Shown here: positions 1 to 11,042 of the stretch, one piece after another
Position numbering within the stretch: the stretch's first letter is position 1
Layout of the letters: every line of letters begins with the position of its first letter
NCBI RefSeq assembly: GCF_023278185.1
Contig: NZ_CP066356.1
Coordinates: forward strand, 5,200,001 to 5,264,000
Length of the DNA stretch: 64,000 nt
Source: Bradyrhizobium elkanii USDA 76
GTDB taxonomy: Bacteria; Pseudomonadota; Alphaproteobacteria; Rhizobiales; Xanthobacteraceae
Direction of reading: 5' to 3'
Program-made: the position numbers and the translations under genes
Notes under the pieces: model-generated
What the model was told of the DNA's origin: nothing
What the model saw: the letters and a program-made list of their open reading frames with translations, nothing else
Database searches by the model: none

Positions 1-1471
1 ATGGCACCGCCGCCGCCAGCGTACCGGCGGGCGTCCAGCCGCCGCCGAGCGCCTGGAACAGGCTGCTCGCCGCCAGCAGCTTGTTGAGCCGAACCGTGAC
101 CAGATTGTTTTCGGCTGTGAACAGCGTCTGCTGGGCCTGCAGCACCGTGATCAGGTTGACCGTGCCGCCGCGCAACTGCGTCTCGGCGACCTCGAACGCC
201 TTGCGCGAGGCGGCGACGACGTCGGACTGCAGGCGCTCCTGCAATGTGTACTTCTGCAACGCGATCAGCGCCTTCTCGACATCGGCGAAGGCCGACAGCA
301 CCGCCTTGCGATAGGCCTGCAGGTTTTGCAGTTGCTGGCCCTTGGCGAGCTTGAGCTGGCTCTCCAGCAGGAAGCCGTCGAACAGCGGCTGGGTCAGCCC
401 GGCGGCGAGCGTGTAGTACCAGGCGCCCGGCGCAAACAGCGCGGCCAGCGCCGCGCTCTGGAAGCCGGTGGTGCCGGTCAGCTGGATCTGCGGAAAGAAT
501 GCCGCGCGCGCCGCGTCGACGCTGAAATTGGACGACGCCAGCTGCGCCTCGGCCTCGCGGACGTCAGGCCGCTGGTAGAGCAATTCCGACGGCAGTCCCG
601 GCGTGACGCGCGGCACCGCGATCTGCGTGGTGGACCCGCCGCGCACCTTGAAATCGGCCGGCGCGCGCGCCACCAGCACGGCGAGCGCCGCGGTGTTCTG
701 CCCGACCGTTACCTCGAGCGGCGGGATCGCCGCGCGCTGCGTGGCGACCAGCGCCTCCTGCTGCGACAGATCGAGCTGCGAGGCGGTGCCGCCGGCGAAT
801 TGCGACTTGATCAGCGCAAGGATGCGCTCGGCCGCCGCGAGGTTGCGGCGGGTGACCTTGATCTGGTCCTGCGCCGCCAGCAGCTGGAAATAGGTATTGG
901 CGACCGTCGCCATCGTGGTCAGCGCGACCACCTCGCGATTGTAGCGCGCGACGGTCGCACTCTCCTCCGAGGCCGACAGCGTCGCGCGGTTCTTGCCCCA
1001 GAAATCGACGATGTAGCTTGCGCTCAGCCCGAGGCTGTACTGCGAGAAAGTGCCGCTGGTGCCGAACGACGAACTGGATCCCGTTGCCACACGCTGACGC
1101 TCGGCATTCGCCGATCCGGAGATGGACGGCAGCAGCGCGGCGCCGGACACGCCGACCTGGGCATCGGCCTGCACGATCTGGGCGATCGCCACCGCGATGT
1201 CGAGATTGTAGAGCTGCGCGGATTCCATCAGCCCGGTCAATTCGGGCGAGCGGAAGCCGCGCCACCAGGCGAGCGCCGGAACGGCCGCGTCGGCATCGCC
1301 CTTGGCCGCAGTCTTGTAGCTCGCCGGCACTTCGAGGCTGAGCTCGGGCTTCTCCGCCCCGAGGATGCAGCCGGACAGGCCGAGGCTGAGGCCGCCGAAC
1401 GCCGCCACGCGCAGAAACCGGATCGGCTTGCGCACCAACTGAAGATTTCGCAACGCTGCACCTGTCGGCAT
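1..1471 (-). CDS. RND efflux outer-membrane lipoprotein, NodT/TolC type (3' end outside window)
   Basis: This is the outer-membrane channel of a tripartite RND pump, which passes substrate from the permease/adaptor complex to the outside. Read leftwards from ATG 1471, the frame stays open to the window edge (490 codons seen). The N-terminus has a lipoprotein signal with an LSGC lipobox, acylated Cys near residue 35. TolC-type repeats follow, with the family motifs LPSELLYQRPDVREAEAQL and ALADVEKAL-like (here AFADVEKALIAL). The ATG directly follows the stop of the upstream permease (TAA then ATG), so translation is probably coupled. Family assignment is firm. The C-terminal end and substrate are unknown. 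Confidence 0.9.
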   Translation of the reverse strand, partial: MPTGAALRNLQLVRKPIRFLRVAAFGGLSLGLSGCILGAEKPELSLEVPASYKTAAKGDADAAVPALAWWRGFRSPELTGLMESAQLYNLDIAVAIAQIVQADAQVGVSGAALLPSISGSANAERQRVATGSSSSFGTSGTFSQYSLGLSASYIVDFWGKNRATLSASEESATVARYNREVVALTTMATVANTYFQLLAAQDQIKVTRRNLAAAERILALIKSQFAGGTASQLDLSQQEALVATQRAAIPPLEVTVGQNTAALAVLVARAPADFKVRGGSTTQIAVPRVTPGLPSELLYQRPDVREAEAQLASSNFSVDAARAAFFPQIQLTGTTGFQSAALAALFAPGAWYYTLAAGLTQPLFDGFLLESQLKLAKGQQLQNLQAYRKAVLSAFADVEKALIALQKYTLQERLQSDVVAASRKAFEVAETQLRGGTVNLITVLQAQQTLFTAENNLVTVRLNKLLAASSLFQALGGGWTPAGTLAAAVP

Positions 1472-4400
1472 TTACTCGCCCGGTTGAAGTGAGGAGCCCG
1501 GCATCCGCATCGCGCCGCCGCGGCGCACGCGCTGGGCCCACAGGCGGAACCGGTCGAGATAGAGGTAGATGACCGGCGTCGTGTACAGCGTGAGGACCTG
1601 GCTCAGGATCAGGCCACCGACGATGGCGATTCCGAGCGGCTGCCGCAGCTCGCCGCCGTCGCCCATGCCGATCGCCAGCGGCACCGCCCCGAGCAGCGCG
1701 GCCATCGTCGTCATCATGATGGGGCGGAAGCGCAGCAGGCAGGCCTCCCGGATCGCCTCGAGCGGCTCCAGCCCGCGCCTGCGTTCCGCCTCCAGCGCAA
1801 AGTCGATCATCATGATGGCGTTCTTCTTCACAATGCCGATCAGCAGGATGACGCCGATCAGCGCCATGATACTGAACTCGGTCTTGAATGCCATCAGCGC
1901 CAGCAAGGCGCCCACACCCGCCGAGGGCAATGTGGACAAGATGGTCAGCGGATGGATGTAGCTTTCGTAGAGCACGCCCAGCACGATGTAGATCGCGACC
2001 AGCGCGGCAAGGATCAGGAACGGCTGGTTGCTCAGCGAGTCCTGGAACGCCTTGGCGGTACCCTGGAAGGTGCCGCGGATCGTGGCCGGGACCCCGATCC
2101 GGTTCATGGTCGCCTCGATGCTGCCGACCGCCGTGCTCAGCGACACGTTCGGCGGCAGGTTGAACGAGATGGTGTTGGCGACCAGCAGGCCCTGGTGATT
2201 GACCGCAAGCGGCGTCGCGCCCTGCTTGAACGCCGCAACCTCCGACAGCGGGATCATGGTCTCGCTGCTGGTGGAGACGGCCGATCCGGTCGAGGCCACG
2301 CCCTTCCCGGTCGAACCGATCGAATTGGTGGCCTGGTTGCGCGCGGCCTGAGCGTTGGCCGCACTGGCCGCGCTCGAGGTGCCTGGCGCAACGACCGTGC
2401 CCGCCACCGCGTTGGTCGATTGCGAGCCGCCGACCGATCCGCCGGACGTGCTGATATAGACGTCCTTCAGCGTCTCCGGATTCTGCCAGTAGCGTGGCGC
2501 GACCTCCATGATGACGTGATACTGGTTGCGCGCGACATAGATCGTCGACACCTGCCGCTGGCCGAAGGCATCGTAGAGGGTGTTGTCGATCTGGCTCACC
2601 GTGATGCCGAGCCGGGCCGCGGCGTCGCGGTCGATCACGAGATCGGATTCCAGGCCCTTGTTCTGCTGGTCGCTGTTGACGTCGGCGAGATCAGGATCGC
2701 GCTGCAGGGCCGCGGCGATCTTCGGCGTCCATTCATTGAGCTCCTCCAGCGTCGAACCCTGCAGCGTGTACTGATACTGCGCGTTCGAGGCCCTGCCCCC
2801 GACCCGGATGTCCTGCACCGCCTGCAGGAACAGGCTCGCGCCCGGCACCACCGACAACTCGCGGCGCAGCCGCGCGATCACGCCGTCGGCGCCGATCTTG
2901 CGCTCATCGAGCGGACGCAGCGAGACGAACACGAAGCCGGAATTGGTCTGCCCGCCGCCGGTGAAGCCGACCGCCGTCTCCACCGCCGGATCGCGCTTGA
3001 TGATGCCGACGAACTGCGCGAGCTTCTGCTGCATCAGCTGGAACGACACGCTCTGGTCGGCCTGGATCGAGCCGACCAGCCGGCCGGTGTCCTGCTGCGG
3101 GAAGAAGCCCTTCGGGATCACGTCGTAGAGATAGAAGTTGAGGCCGAACACCGCCGCCAGGATCAGCATCACCGACAGCGGATGCGCCAGCGCCGCGGTC
3201 AGCGTCCTGCGGTAGAAATTGAGCATCGACTCGAAGAAGCGCTCGCTCGCCCAATAGAGCCGGCCATGGCCGCCGGCGTCCGGCTTGAGCAGCACGGCGC
3301 ACATCATCGGCGTGGTCGCCAGCGAGACCGCGAGCGAGATCAGGATCGAGATCGAGATCACCATCGCGAACTCGCGGAACAGCCGCCCGACGATGCCGGC
3401 CATCAGCAGGATCGGGATGAACACCGCGATCAGCGAGATGCTCATCGACAGCACGGTGAAGCCGACCTCGTTGGCGCCCTTCAGCGCGGCCTCGAGCGGG
3501 CTCAGCCCCTGCTCGATGTAGCGGATGACGTTCTCCAGCACGACGATGGCGTCGTCGACCACGAAGCCGGTCGCGACCGTCAGCGCCATCAGGGAGAGGT
3601 TGTCCAGGCTGTAGCCGAACAGGTACATCGCCCCGAAGGTCGCGACCAGCGACACCGAGACCGCCACCACCGGGATGAAGGTGGCGCGCGCATTGCGCAG
3701 GAACGCGAACACCACGATGATGACCAGCAGCACCGCCAGAACGAGGGTTCGCTCGACGTCCCGGAGCGAGGTGCGGATGGTGGTCGAACGGTCAACCGCA
3801 AAGCCGATGTCGATCGCCGGCGAGACCGATGCCTGCAGCTGCGGCATCAGCCCCTTCACGAGGTCGACGGTACTGATGATGTTGGCGTTCGGCTGCCGGT
3901 AGAGGATGATCAGAACCGCCGGCTTGCCGTTGGCGAGCCCGGCATTGCGCAGGTTCTCGACGCCATCGGCCACCTCGCCGACGTCGGAGAGATGAACCGG
4001 CGCGCCATTGCGGTAGGCCACGATCAGCGATTTGTAGTCATCGGCCTTGTTGGCCTGGTCGTTGGCGTAGATCTGGTAGCGCTGGTCGCCGACGTCGATG
4101 CCGCCCTTGGGGCTGTGGGCGTTGGCGCTCGACAGCGCCGCGCGGACGTCTTCCAGACCGATGCCGTATTTGTAGAGCGCCTGCGGGATCAGATCGACGC
4201 GCACGGCCGGCAGCGAGCTGCCGCCGACCACGACCTCGCCGATGCCCTCGACCTGCGACAGCTTCTGCGCCAGCACGGTGGAGGCGGCGTCGTAGAGATC
4301 GCCGCGCGTCAGCGTATCCGACGTCAGCGTCAGGATCAGGATCGGCGCGTCGGCCGGATTGACCTTGCGATAGGTCGGATTGCTGCGCAGGCTGGTCGGC

Positions 4401-4756
4401 AGGTCGGCCCGCGCGGCATTGATCGCGGCCTGCACGTCGCGCGCCGCGCCGTTGATATCGCGGTTCAGCCCGAACTGCAGCGTGATGCGGGTCGAGCCGA
4501 CCGAGCTCGACGACGTCATCTCGGTGACATCGGCGATCTGGCCGAGATGGCGCTCGAGGGGACTGGCGACCGTGGTCGCGACATCTTGCGGGCTGGCGCC
4601 GGGCAGCGTCGCCTGCACCGAGATCGTCGGGAAGTCCACCTGCGGCAGCGGCGACACCGGCAGCTTGAAGAACGCGACGATGCCGGCCGCCGCGAGCCCG
4701 AACGTCAACAGCGTGGTTGCGACCGGCCTACGGATGAAGGGCGTTGACGGATCCAT
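1472..4756 (-). CDS. RND multidrug efflux permease, HAE1 family (second permease of operon, MdtC-like)
   Basis: Inner-membrane proton/drug antiporter of 1094 residues with the usual 12-helix RND layout and two large periplasmic loops. The first transmembrane segment follows MDPSTPFIRRPVATTLL. The TM4 proton-relay motif [14 protein letters not shown] (two Asp) is intact, as are [19 protein letters not shown] and the C-terminal TTPVIYLYLDR. It lies 3 nt downstream of a paralogous permease, the arrangement of MdtBC-type pumps in which two different permeases share one trimer. It is 59 residues longer than the paralogue. The excess is a Ser/Ala/Gly/Thr-rich stretch at about residues 770-828 in the second periplasmic loop. 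Substrate cannot be read from sequence. Confidence 0.95.
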   Translation of the reverse strand: MDPSTPFIRRPVATTLLTFGLAAAGIVAFFKLPVSPLPQVDFPTISVQATLPGASPQDVATTVASPLERHLGQIADVTEMTSSSSVGSTRITLQFGLNRDINGAARDVQAAINAARADLPTSLRSNPTYRKVNPADAPILILTLTSDTLTRGDLYDAASTVLAQKLSQVEGIGEVVVGGSSLPAVRVDLIPQALYKYGIGLEDVRAALSSANAHSPKGGIDVGDQRYQIYANDQANKADDYKSLIVAYRNGAPVHLSDVGEVADGVENLRNAGLANGKPAVLIILYRQPNANIISTVDLVKGLMPQLQASVSPAIDIGFAVDRSTTIRTSLRDVERTLVLAVLLVIIVVFAFLRNARATFIPVVAVSVSLVATFGAMYLFGYSLDNLSLMALTVATGFVVDDAIVVLENVIRYIEQGLSPLEAALKGANEVGFTVLSMSISLIAVFIPILLMAGIVGRLFREFAMVISISILISLAVSLATTPMMCAVLLKPDAGGHGRLYWASERFFESMLNFYRRTLTAALAHPLSVMLILAAVFGLNFYLYDVIPKGFFPQQDTGRLVGSIQADQSVSFQLMQQKLAQFVGIIKRDPAVETAVGFTGGGQTNSGFVFVSLRPLDERKIGADGVIARLRRELSVVPGASLFLQAVQDIRVGGRASNAQYQYTLQGSTLEELNEWTPKIAAALQRDPDLADVNSDQQNKGLESDLVIDRDAAARLGITVSQIDNTLYDAFGQRQVSTIYVARNQYHVIMEVAPRYWQNPETLKDVYISTSGGSVGGSQSTNAVAGTVVAPGTSSAASAANAQAARNQATNSIGSTGKGVASTGSAVSTSSETMIPLSEVAAFKQGATPLAVNHQGLLVANTISFNLPPNVSLSTAVGSIEATMNRIGVPATIRGTFQGTAKAFQDSLSNQPFLILAALVAIYIVLGVLYESYIHPLTILSTLPSAGVGALLALMAFKTEFSIMALIGVILLIGIVKKNAIMMIDFALEAERRRGLEPLEAIREACLLRFRPIMMTTMAALLGAVPLAIGMGDGGELRQPLGIAIVGGLILSQVLTLYTTPVIYLYLDRFRLWAQRVRRGGAMRMPGSSLQPGE

Positions 4757-4759
4757 GGC

Positions 4760-7700
4760 TCAACGCGACCCGCTCGCCTCGCCGATCTCGTCCGCCCGCC
4801 CGGCAAACCGCAGCGCGAGGCGATCGAACCAGAGGTAGATCACCGGTGTCGTGAACAGGGTCAGCAGCTGGCTCACCAGGAGGCCGCCGACGATCGAAAT
4901 GCCGAGCGGATTCCGCAGCTCGGAGCCCGCGCCGCTGCCGAGCATCAACGGCAGCGCGCCGAGGACAGCTGCCATCGTCGTCATGATGATCGGCCGGAAC
5001 CGCAGCAGGCAGGCCTGGTAGATCGCCTCCCGCGGCGGCTTGCCCTCGTTGCGCTCGGCATCGAGCGCGAAGTCGATCATCATGATCGCATTCTTCTTCA
5101 CGATGCCGATCAGGAGGATGATGCCGATGATCGCGATGATGGTGAGATCCTGGCCGGCCATCATCAGCGCCAGCAGCGCGCCGATCCCGGCCGAAGGCAG
5201 CGTCGAGAGGATGGTCAAGGGATGGATGAAGCTCTCATAGAGCACGCCGAGCACGATATAAACCGTGATGATCGCGGCCAGGATCAGGAACAGCTGGTTG
5301 GAAAGCGAGGACTGGAACGCCAGCGCCGCGCCCTGGAAGCTCGTGATCATGCCGAGCGGCTGGTTGATGTCGGCCTGCGCCTGCTTGATCGCCGTCACCG
5401 CCCCGCCGAGGGAAGCGCCCGGGGCGAGATTGAACGAGACGGTCGCCGACGGGAACTGGCCGAGATGGGAGATCTGCAGCGGCGCGGTCTCCACCCGCAT
5501 CTTGGCCATCACAGACAGCGGCACCGGCGTCGAGCCCACCGATGACGGCAAATAGATCGACGACAGCGAATCCAGCGAATTCTGCAGCGACGGATCGGCT
5601 TCCAGAATCACGCGGTACTGGTTCGAATTGGTGAAGACGGTCGAGACGATGCGCTGGCCGTAGGAATCGTACAGCGCGTTGTCGATCGTCGCCGGCGTGA
5701 TGCCGAACCGCGCCGCCTGGTCGCGGTCGATGTCGACGAACACCGAAAGCCCCTGCGCCGAGATGTCGCTGGTGACGTCGCTGAGCTCGGGCAATTCCCG
5801 GAGCTTGTCGACCAGCTTCGGCGTCCATTCCGCAAGCTCGTTCGGATCGGCATCCTGCAGGATGAACTGGTACTGCGTCCGGCTCACGGTGCCTTCGATG
5901 GTGAGGTCCTGGACCGGCTGCATGTAGAGCGTGATCCCGGTCAGATCAGCCGTGCTCGCCTTGATCCGGTCCATGATCGTCGAGACATTGGCCTTGCGCT
6001 GCTCATGCGGCTTCAGATTGATCAGGATGCGGCCGCTGTTCAGCGTCGTGTTGGTGCCGTCGACGCCGATGAACGACGACAGGCTCTGCACGTCCGGATC
6101 CTTCAGGATCGCGCTGGCGAGCCGCTGCTGCCGCTCGGCCATCGCCGCATAGGACACCGATTGCGGCGCCTCGGAGATCGCCTGGATCACGCCGGTGTCC
6201 TGCACCGGAAAGAAGCCCTTGGGGATGACGACGTAGAGCAGCGCCGTCAGGCCAAAGGTGGTTAGCGCGATCAGCAGCACGAAGGTCTGGCGATCCAGCA
6301 CCCAGTTGAGCATCCGGGCGTAGATCGCGATGACGGCATCGAAGGCTTCGCGGCTGAGCCGCTGGAAGGTGTTCTCGCGCGCCATGGCCTCCGGCTTCAG
6401 CAGCTTCGCGCAGGCCATCGGCACCAGGGTCAGCGACACCACGGCGGAGATCAGGATCGTGACCGACAGCGTGATGGCGAATTCGCGGAACAGGCGGCCG
6501 ACGACGTCGCCCATGAAGAGCAGCGGGATCAGCACCGCGATCAGCGACACCGTCAGCGAGATGATGGTGAAGCCGATCTGCTCGGACCCGCGCAACGCCG
6601 CCTCGAGCGGCGACTCGCCCTCCTCGATGTAGCGCGAGATGTTCTCGATCACGACGATGGCGTCGTCGACCACGAAGCCGGTCGCGATCGTCAGCGCCAT
6701 CAGCGACAGGTTGTTCAGGCTGAAGCCGAACAGGTACATCGCGCCGAGCGTGCCGACCAGCGAGAGCGGCACCGACAGGCTCGGGATCAGCGTGGCGCGG
6801 GTCGAGCGCAGGAACACGAAGATCACAAGCACGACCAGAATCACGGCAAGCGACAGCTCATATTCGACGTCGCGGACCGAGGCCCGGATCGTGACGGTGC
6901 GGTCGGTCAGGATATTGAGGTCGATCGCGGCCGGCAGCGTCGCCTGCAGCTGCGGCAGCAGGTCCTTGATGCCCTGCACCACCGAGATCACGTTGGCGCC
7001 GGGCTGGCGCTGGATGTTGAGGATGATCGCCGGCGTCTCGTTCATCCAGGCGCCGAGCTTGTCGTTCTGCGCGCCGTCGACGACGTTGCCGACGTCGCTG
7101 AGGCGGACCGGCGAGCCGTTCTTGTAGGCGATGATCAGCGAGCGGTAGTCGCTGGCATTGCGGATCTGGTCGTTGGCATTGATGGTGTAGGCGCGCATCG
7201 CGCCGTCGAAATTGCCCTTCGGCGTGTTGATGTTGGCATTGCCGAGCGTGGTGCGGAGATCGTCGATGTTGAGGCCATAGGCCGCGAGCTTGCGGATGTC
7301 GGCCTGGATGCGCACGGCCGGCCGCTGGCCGCCGCTGATGCTGACGAGGCCGACGCCGGGCAGCTGCGAGATCTTCTGCGCCAGCCGCGTGTCGACGAAA
7401 TCCTGCACCTGGGTCAGGGGCATGGTCTTCGAGGTCAGGCCGAGGGTCAGGATCGGCGCGTCGGCCGGATTGACCTTGGCGTAGATCGGCGGCGCCGGCA
7501 GGTCCGACGGCAAGAGATTGCCCGCGGCATTGATCGCGGCCTGCACCTCCTGCTCGGCGACGTCGAGCGAGATCGACAGGCCGAACTGCAGCGTGATCAC
7601 GGACGAGCCCGCCGAGCTCACCGAGCTCATCTGGGTCAGATTCGGCATCTGGCCGAACTGCACCTCGAGCGGCGCCGTCACCGACGAGGTCATCACGTCG

Positions 7701-7867
7701 GGGCTCGCGCCCGGATAGAAGGTCTGCACCTGGATGGTCGGATAGTCGACCTCCGGCAGCGCCGCGACCGGGAGAAATCGGAACGCGAGCATGCCCGACA
7801 ACATGATGGCGATCATCATCAGGGTCGTCGCCACCGGCCGCAGGATGAATGGCCGCGACGGGTTCAT
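4760..7867 (-). CDS. RND multidrug efflux permease, HAE1 family (first permease of operon, MdtB-like)
   Basis: Inner-membrane RND permease of 1035 residues, a normal length for the family. It starts [18 protein letters not shown] and keeps the TM4 motif [14 protein letters not shown] and the C-terminal [19 protein letters not shown] block. Its ATG overlaps the TGA of the upstream membrane-fusion gene by 4 nt (ATGA at 7864-7867), and the next permease begins 3 nt after its stop. The four genes are therefore a tight operon. Two adjacent non-identical permeases suggest a heteromeric pump, by analogy with MdtABC. This is an inference from arrangement, not a demonstrated substrate. Confidence 0.95.
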   Translation of the reverse strand: MNPSRPFILRPVATTLMMIAIMLSGMLAFRFLPVAALPEVDYPTIQVQTFYPGASPDVMTSSVTAPLEVQFGQMPNLTQMSSVSSAGSSVITLQFGLSISLDVAEQEVQAAINAAGNLLPSDLPAPPIYAKVNPADAPILTLGLTSKTMPLTQVQDFVDTRLAQKISQLPGVGLVSISGGQRPAVRIQADIRKLAAYGLNIDDLRTTLGNANINTPKGNFDGAMRAYTINANDQIRNASDYRSLIIAYKNGSPVRLSDVGNVVDGAQNDKLGAWMNETPAIILNIQRQPGANVISVVQGIKDLLPQLQATLPAAIDLNILTDRTVTIRASVRDVEYELSLAVILVVLVIFVFLRSTRATLIPSLSVPLSLVGTLGAMYLFGFSLNNLSLMALTIATGFVVDDAIVVIENISRYIEEGESPLEAALRGSEQIGFTIISLTVSLIAVLIPLLFMGDVVGRLFREFAITLSVTILISAVVSLTLVPMACAKLLKPEAMARENTFQRLSREAFDAVIAIYARMLNWVLDRQTFVLLIALTTFGLTALLYVVIPKGFFPVQDTGVIQAISEAPQSVSYAAMAERQQRLASAILKDPDVQSLSSFIGVDGTNTTLNSGRILINLKPHEQRKANVSTIMDRIKASTADLTGITLYMQPVQDLTIEGTVSRTQYQFILQDADPNELAEWTPKLVDKLRELPELSDVTSDISAQGLSVFVDIDRDQAARFGITPATIDNALYDSYGQRIVSTVFTNSNQYRVILEADPSLQNSLDSLSSIYLPSSVGSTPVPLSVMAKMRVETAPLQISHLGQFPSATVSFNLAPGASLGGAVTAIKQAQADINQPLGMITSFQGAALAFQSSLSNQLFLILAAIITVYIVLGVLYESFIHPLTILSTLPSAGIGALLALMMAGQDLTIIAIIGIILLIGIVKKNAIMMIDFALDAERNEGKPPREAIYQACLLRFRPIIMTTMAAVLGALPLMLGSGAGSELRNPLGISIVGGLLVSQLLTLFTTPVIYLWFDRLALRFAGRADEIGEASGSR

Positions 7868-9195
7868 TTCTTCTGCCCGTCCTCGGACCGCTTGTGGTGG
7901 CCGCCTCCGGGATCAGCGCCGTCCTTACTATCTCCCTTGCCGTCGCCCTTCGCGGCCCCGTTCGCCGCGCCACTCGCCGTCCCCTTGGCCGCAGCCGCCG
8001 GGTTGGCGGCATCGGCGGCGGAGCGCACGACCACCTTGGCGCCCTCGCGCAGCTTGTCGGCGCCGTCGATCACGATGCGATCGCCGGGCACAAGCCCGGA
8101 CAGCACCTCGACCCGGTCGCCGTCGGTGACGCCGAGCTTGACCGGCCGTACCGAGACCGTGCTGTCGGCGTTGACGAGATAGACGAAGGTGCCGGGCACG
8201 CCGCGCTGGATGCCGGCGGTCGACATCGTCGTCGCATCCTTGTGGGTATCGAGCAGCAGGCGGACGTTGACGAACTGGTTCGGATAGAGCGTGCGCTTGT
8301 CGTTCTCGAACTGCGCGCGCAGTTTGATGGTGCCGGTGGTCGCATCGATCTGGCTGTCGAAGGTCTGCAACGATCCCTCGGCGAGCTTGTTGGCACCACT
8401 GCGGTCATAGGCCACCGCCGGCAGCACCGCGCCCTCCTTCAACCGCTTCGCGACCGCCTGCAGATTGTCCTCCGGCAGCGTGAACAGCACGCTGATCGGC
8501 TCGAGCTGCGTGATCACGACCAGGCCGTTGGTGTCGCCCGGCGTCACATAGTTGCCGAGATCGACCAGACGCAGTCCGACGCGTCCGTTGATCGGCGACA
8601 CAATGTGACAATATTGCAAATTCACCTCGGCCGACTTCACCGAGGCGCGATCGGCTTCCACCGTGCCCTGGTACTGCGCAACCAGCGCCACCTGGGTGTC
8701 GAGCGTCTGATGCGGCACCGCATTCTGCGCGGCGAGGTTCTGGTAGCGGGTGAGATCGACCTGGGCGCCCTTCAGCTGCGCCTCGTCGCGGGCGAGCTGT
8801 CCCTTGGCCTGCGCCAGCGTCGCCTCATAGGGGCGCGAATCGATCTCGGCGATCAGGTCGCCCTTCTTGACCTCATCGCCCTCCTTGAAATCGATCTTCA
8901 TCAGATAGCCGCTGATCTGGCTCCTGATCGTCACGGTCGCGAGCGACGTCACGGTGCCGAGCGCATTCAGGCTGACGCCGATATCGCCCTTGCCGATCGT
9001 CTCCGGCACGATCGACATCGGCCCGGCGGTGCGGCCGCCACCGGCCTGCGGCGGGGCGGCCTGCTGCCGCGTCCACCAGACGATGCCTGCAAGCACCGCC
9101 AATACGAGACATCCCGTCAGAAACCCTCGCCAACGCGACCCTCGCCTGGTTCGCTCGGGCGCCACAATCGACGGGTCTTTGATCTGCTGGTCCAT
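7864..9195 (-). CDS. RND efflux membrane-fusion (periplasmic adaptor) protein, HlyD/MdtA family
   Basis: Periplasmic adaptor linking the two RND permeases to the outer-membrane channel. From ATG 9195 it has a short cytoplasmic N-terminus, one membrane anchor (about residues 24-42), then barrel-sandwich and alpha-hairpin segments ([39 protein letters not shown]) and the beta-barrel block ([18 protein letters not shown]). The C-terminus is Ala/Gly/Lys-rich and low complexity. A GTG seven codons upstream (9216) is also open. I prefer ATG 9195 because GGGCAGG lies just before it and homologues usually begin near the anchor. It is the first gene of the operon, with no recognisable regulator beside it. 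Confidence 0.93.
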   Translation of the reverse strand: MDQQIKDPSIVAPERTRRGSRWRGFLTGCLVLAVLAGIVWWTRQQAAPPQAGGGRTAGPMSIVPETIGKGDIGVSLNALGTVTSLATVTIRSQISGYLMKIDFKEGDEVKKGDLIAEIDSRPYEATLAQAKGQLARDEAQLKGAQVDLTRYQNLAAQNAVPHQTLDTQVALVAQYQGTVEADRASVKSAEVNLQYCHIVSPINGRVGLRLVDLGNYVTPGDTNGLVVITQLEPISVLFTLPEDNLQAVAKRLKEGAVLPAVAYDRSGANKLAEGSLQTFDSQIDATTGTIKLRAQFENDKRTLYPNQFVNVRLLLDTHKDATTMSTAGIQRGVPGTFVYLVNADSTVSVRPVKLGVTDGDRVEVLSGLVPGDRIVIDGADKLREGAKVVVRSAADAANPAAAAKGTASGAANGAAKGDGKGDSKDGADPGGGHHKRSEDGQKK

Positions 9196-9373
9196 AACCT
9201 GCCCACGAAGAAACACGAATGAGCTCGCGCGGCTCTATGTGTCCCCTGAACTCCGCGCGCGCCACATCCGACGAAGCATTTTGAAGGCTTCTGCCGGACA
9301 AAGCGCGTTAAGAATTGTAAAGGATAGCGGCGCTTCCCGGTCGGCCGCTGTTTCTCGCTGGATTGTGGCTATT

Positions 9374-10819
9374 TTACCCGATCATTTGTAACCAGGGCAA
9401 CACGATCAGCAACAATCCGGCAAAGTAGATCAGGCCGAAAATCAGCCCGAATTTCCAGAAGTCGCCTTTGCCGATATAGCCGCTGCCGTAATACATCGGC
9501 GCCGGTCCCGTGGCATAGGGCGAGATCACGCCCATCAGGCCCAGCGAATAGACGCAGAGCAGCATCAGGGTCTGCACCGACAGGCCGGGAATACTGGAGC
9601 CGACGGCGAGCACCACCGGCAGCACGGCGGCGGTATGCGAGGTGATGCTCGAGAAGAAATAGTGGATCCAGAAGAAGAAGGTGACGAGCAGGATCATCCC
9701 GACCAGCGGCGACGTGCCGGAGAGCGGCTTGGCATAGCCCTCGGCCACCCATTTGATGAAGCCGATCTCGTTGAGGCCCGACGACAGCGTGAGCAGCGAG
9801 GTGAAATAGAAAAATACCTCCCACGCGCTCTTCTCCGCGACGATGTCCTCGAACGCGATCACGCCGGTCAGCAGCATCAGCGAGATCACGACGAACACGA
9901 CGGTGGTCGCGTTGATGAAGTTCGAGCCGAGCAGCGGCACGCTGATATTGGGATTGGAGCCGCAGATCCACAGGAACATCGCGAGCACCACCAGCACCGC
10001 CATGATCCATTCGTGCCGCGACGGCGGCCCCATCTTGGCGAGCTCGCCCTCGCTCCAGGTCACGATCTCCGGGCTCTCCTTGATCTCGGGCCGGCAGACC
10101 AGATAGCTGAGCAGCGGCACCAGCAGCAGCAAGAGGATGCCGAGCGGCGCGAAGCCGATGAACCATTGCGACCAGCCGACCTCGATGTTGACGAGCTTCT
10201 TGGCGATCGAGAGCGCGGCGGCGTTCGGCGCCAGCGCGGTCAGGAACAGCGAGCTGGTGACGGCCGTGGTCGCGAACGCGGTCCACATCACGAAGGTGCC
10301 GATCTTGCCCGCGGTCGGGCCGGGCTCCGAGCCGTAGATGCGCGGGATGTTGCTGACGATCGGATAGATGGTGCCGCCCGAGCGCGCGGTGTTGGACGGC
10401 GTCGCCGGCGCCAGCACGAGATCGGAGAACGCCACCGCGTAGCCGAGCCCGATGGTGCGGCGGCCGAGACCGCGCACCAAGAGCAGCGCCAGCCGGCGGC
10501 CGAGCCCGCTCTTGCGATAGCCGATCGAGAACACGAAGGCGCCGACGATCAGCCACACCGTGCTCTCGGAAAAGCCGCCGAGCATCCAGCGCAGCGACTT
10601 GTTCGGGTCGTGCTCGACATAGCCGCCGATGCCGGCGACCGTCAGGCCGATCAGACCGACCGCGCCGACCGGCATCGATTCAAGGATCAGCCCGGTGATC
10701 ACGGCGGCGAACACCGCGAAATAGTGCCACTGATTGGCGTTCAGCCCCGACGGCACCGGGACCAGATAGATCACCAGCCAGACCAGCAACGGCGCAAACG
10801 TCCGCCATGACCATTTCAT
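9374..10819 (-). CDS. DASS-family sodium/anion symporter (SLC13/CitT-like)
   Basis: Integral membrane carrier of 481 residues with about 12 hydrophobic segments, predicted to import di- or tricarboxylates (or a similar anion) with sodium. Family signatures include the SNTARSGGTIYPI-type loop (here ATPSNTARSGGTIYPIVSN), the second SITSHTAAVLPV motif near residue 390 and FFWIHYFFSS. A good Shine-Dalgarno (GAGGGGGA) precedes ATG 10819. The gene stands alone: the RND operon upstream-left reads the same way but is separated by about 180 nt, and aat to the right is divergent. Substrate specificity is not determinable. 2-oxoglutarate, malate or succinate are the usual candidates. Confidence 0.85.
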   Translation of the reverse strand: MKWSWRTFAPLLVWLVIYLVPVPSGLNANQWHYFAVFAAVITGLILESMPVGAVGLIGLTVAGIGGYVEHDPNKSLRWMLGGFSESTVWLIVGAFVFSIGYRKSGLGRRLALLLVRGLGRRTIGLGYAVAFSDLVLAPATPSNTARSGGTIYPIVSNIPRIYGSEPGPTAGKIGTFVMWTAFATTAVTSSLFLTALAPNAAALSIAKKLVNIEVGWSQWFIGFAPLGILLLLLVPLLSYLVCRPEIKESPEIVTWSEGELAKMGPPSRHEWIMAVLVVLAMFLWICGSNPNISVPLLGSNFINATTVVFVVISLMLLTGVIAFEDIVAEKSAWEVFFYFTSLLTLSSGLNEIGFIKWVAEGYAKPLSGTSPLVGMILLVTFFFWIHYFFSSITSHTAAVLPVVLAVGSSIPGLSVQTLMLLCVYSLGLMGVISPYATGPAPMYYGSGYIGKGDFWKFGLIFGLIYFAGLLLIVLPWLQMIG

Positions 10820-11042
10820 GCAGCGTCCCCCTCACCTGTGTCGATTGTCGGGCGCGCAAGCCACCGTGTCCCGGCAGCGCCGCCATCTTTTTGTTGCAAT
10901 CTAGCACGACCGCGCAGTCCGTCTCGGGAAACTGCGTCGGAACGGCGCGGCTTGTGGAGGAACCGGCGCGTTTCGTCAACACGTAGCGTCCCGGTGGCAG
11001 CCCCCATCGCAAGACCGCCCGCGCTTTGCTATCCTTGGCGCT

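Noticed and set aside
564..1541. Open frame overlapping the outer-membrane lipoprotein gene
   Set aside because: Wrong frame: the correct frame, starting at 1471, carries a lipobox and NodT-family motifs and runs off the window.
1952..4747. A 931-codon open frame on the plus strand opposite the RND permease
   Set aside because: Arg/Asp/Gln/His-rich translation without any motif; it is the antisense shadow of a high-GC gene whose minus-strand reading is an unmistakable RND permease.
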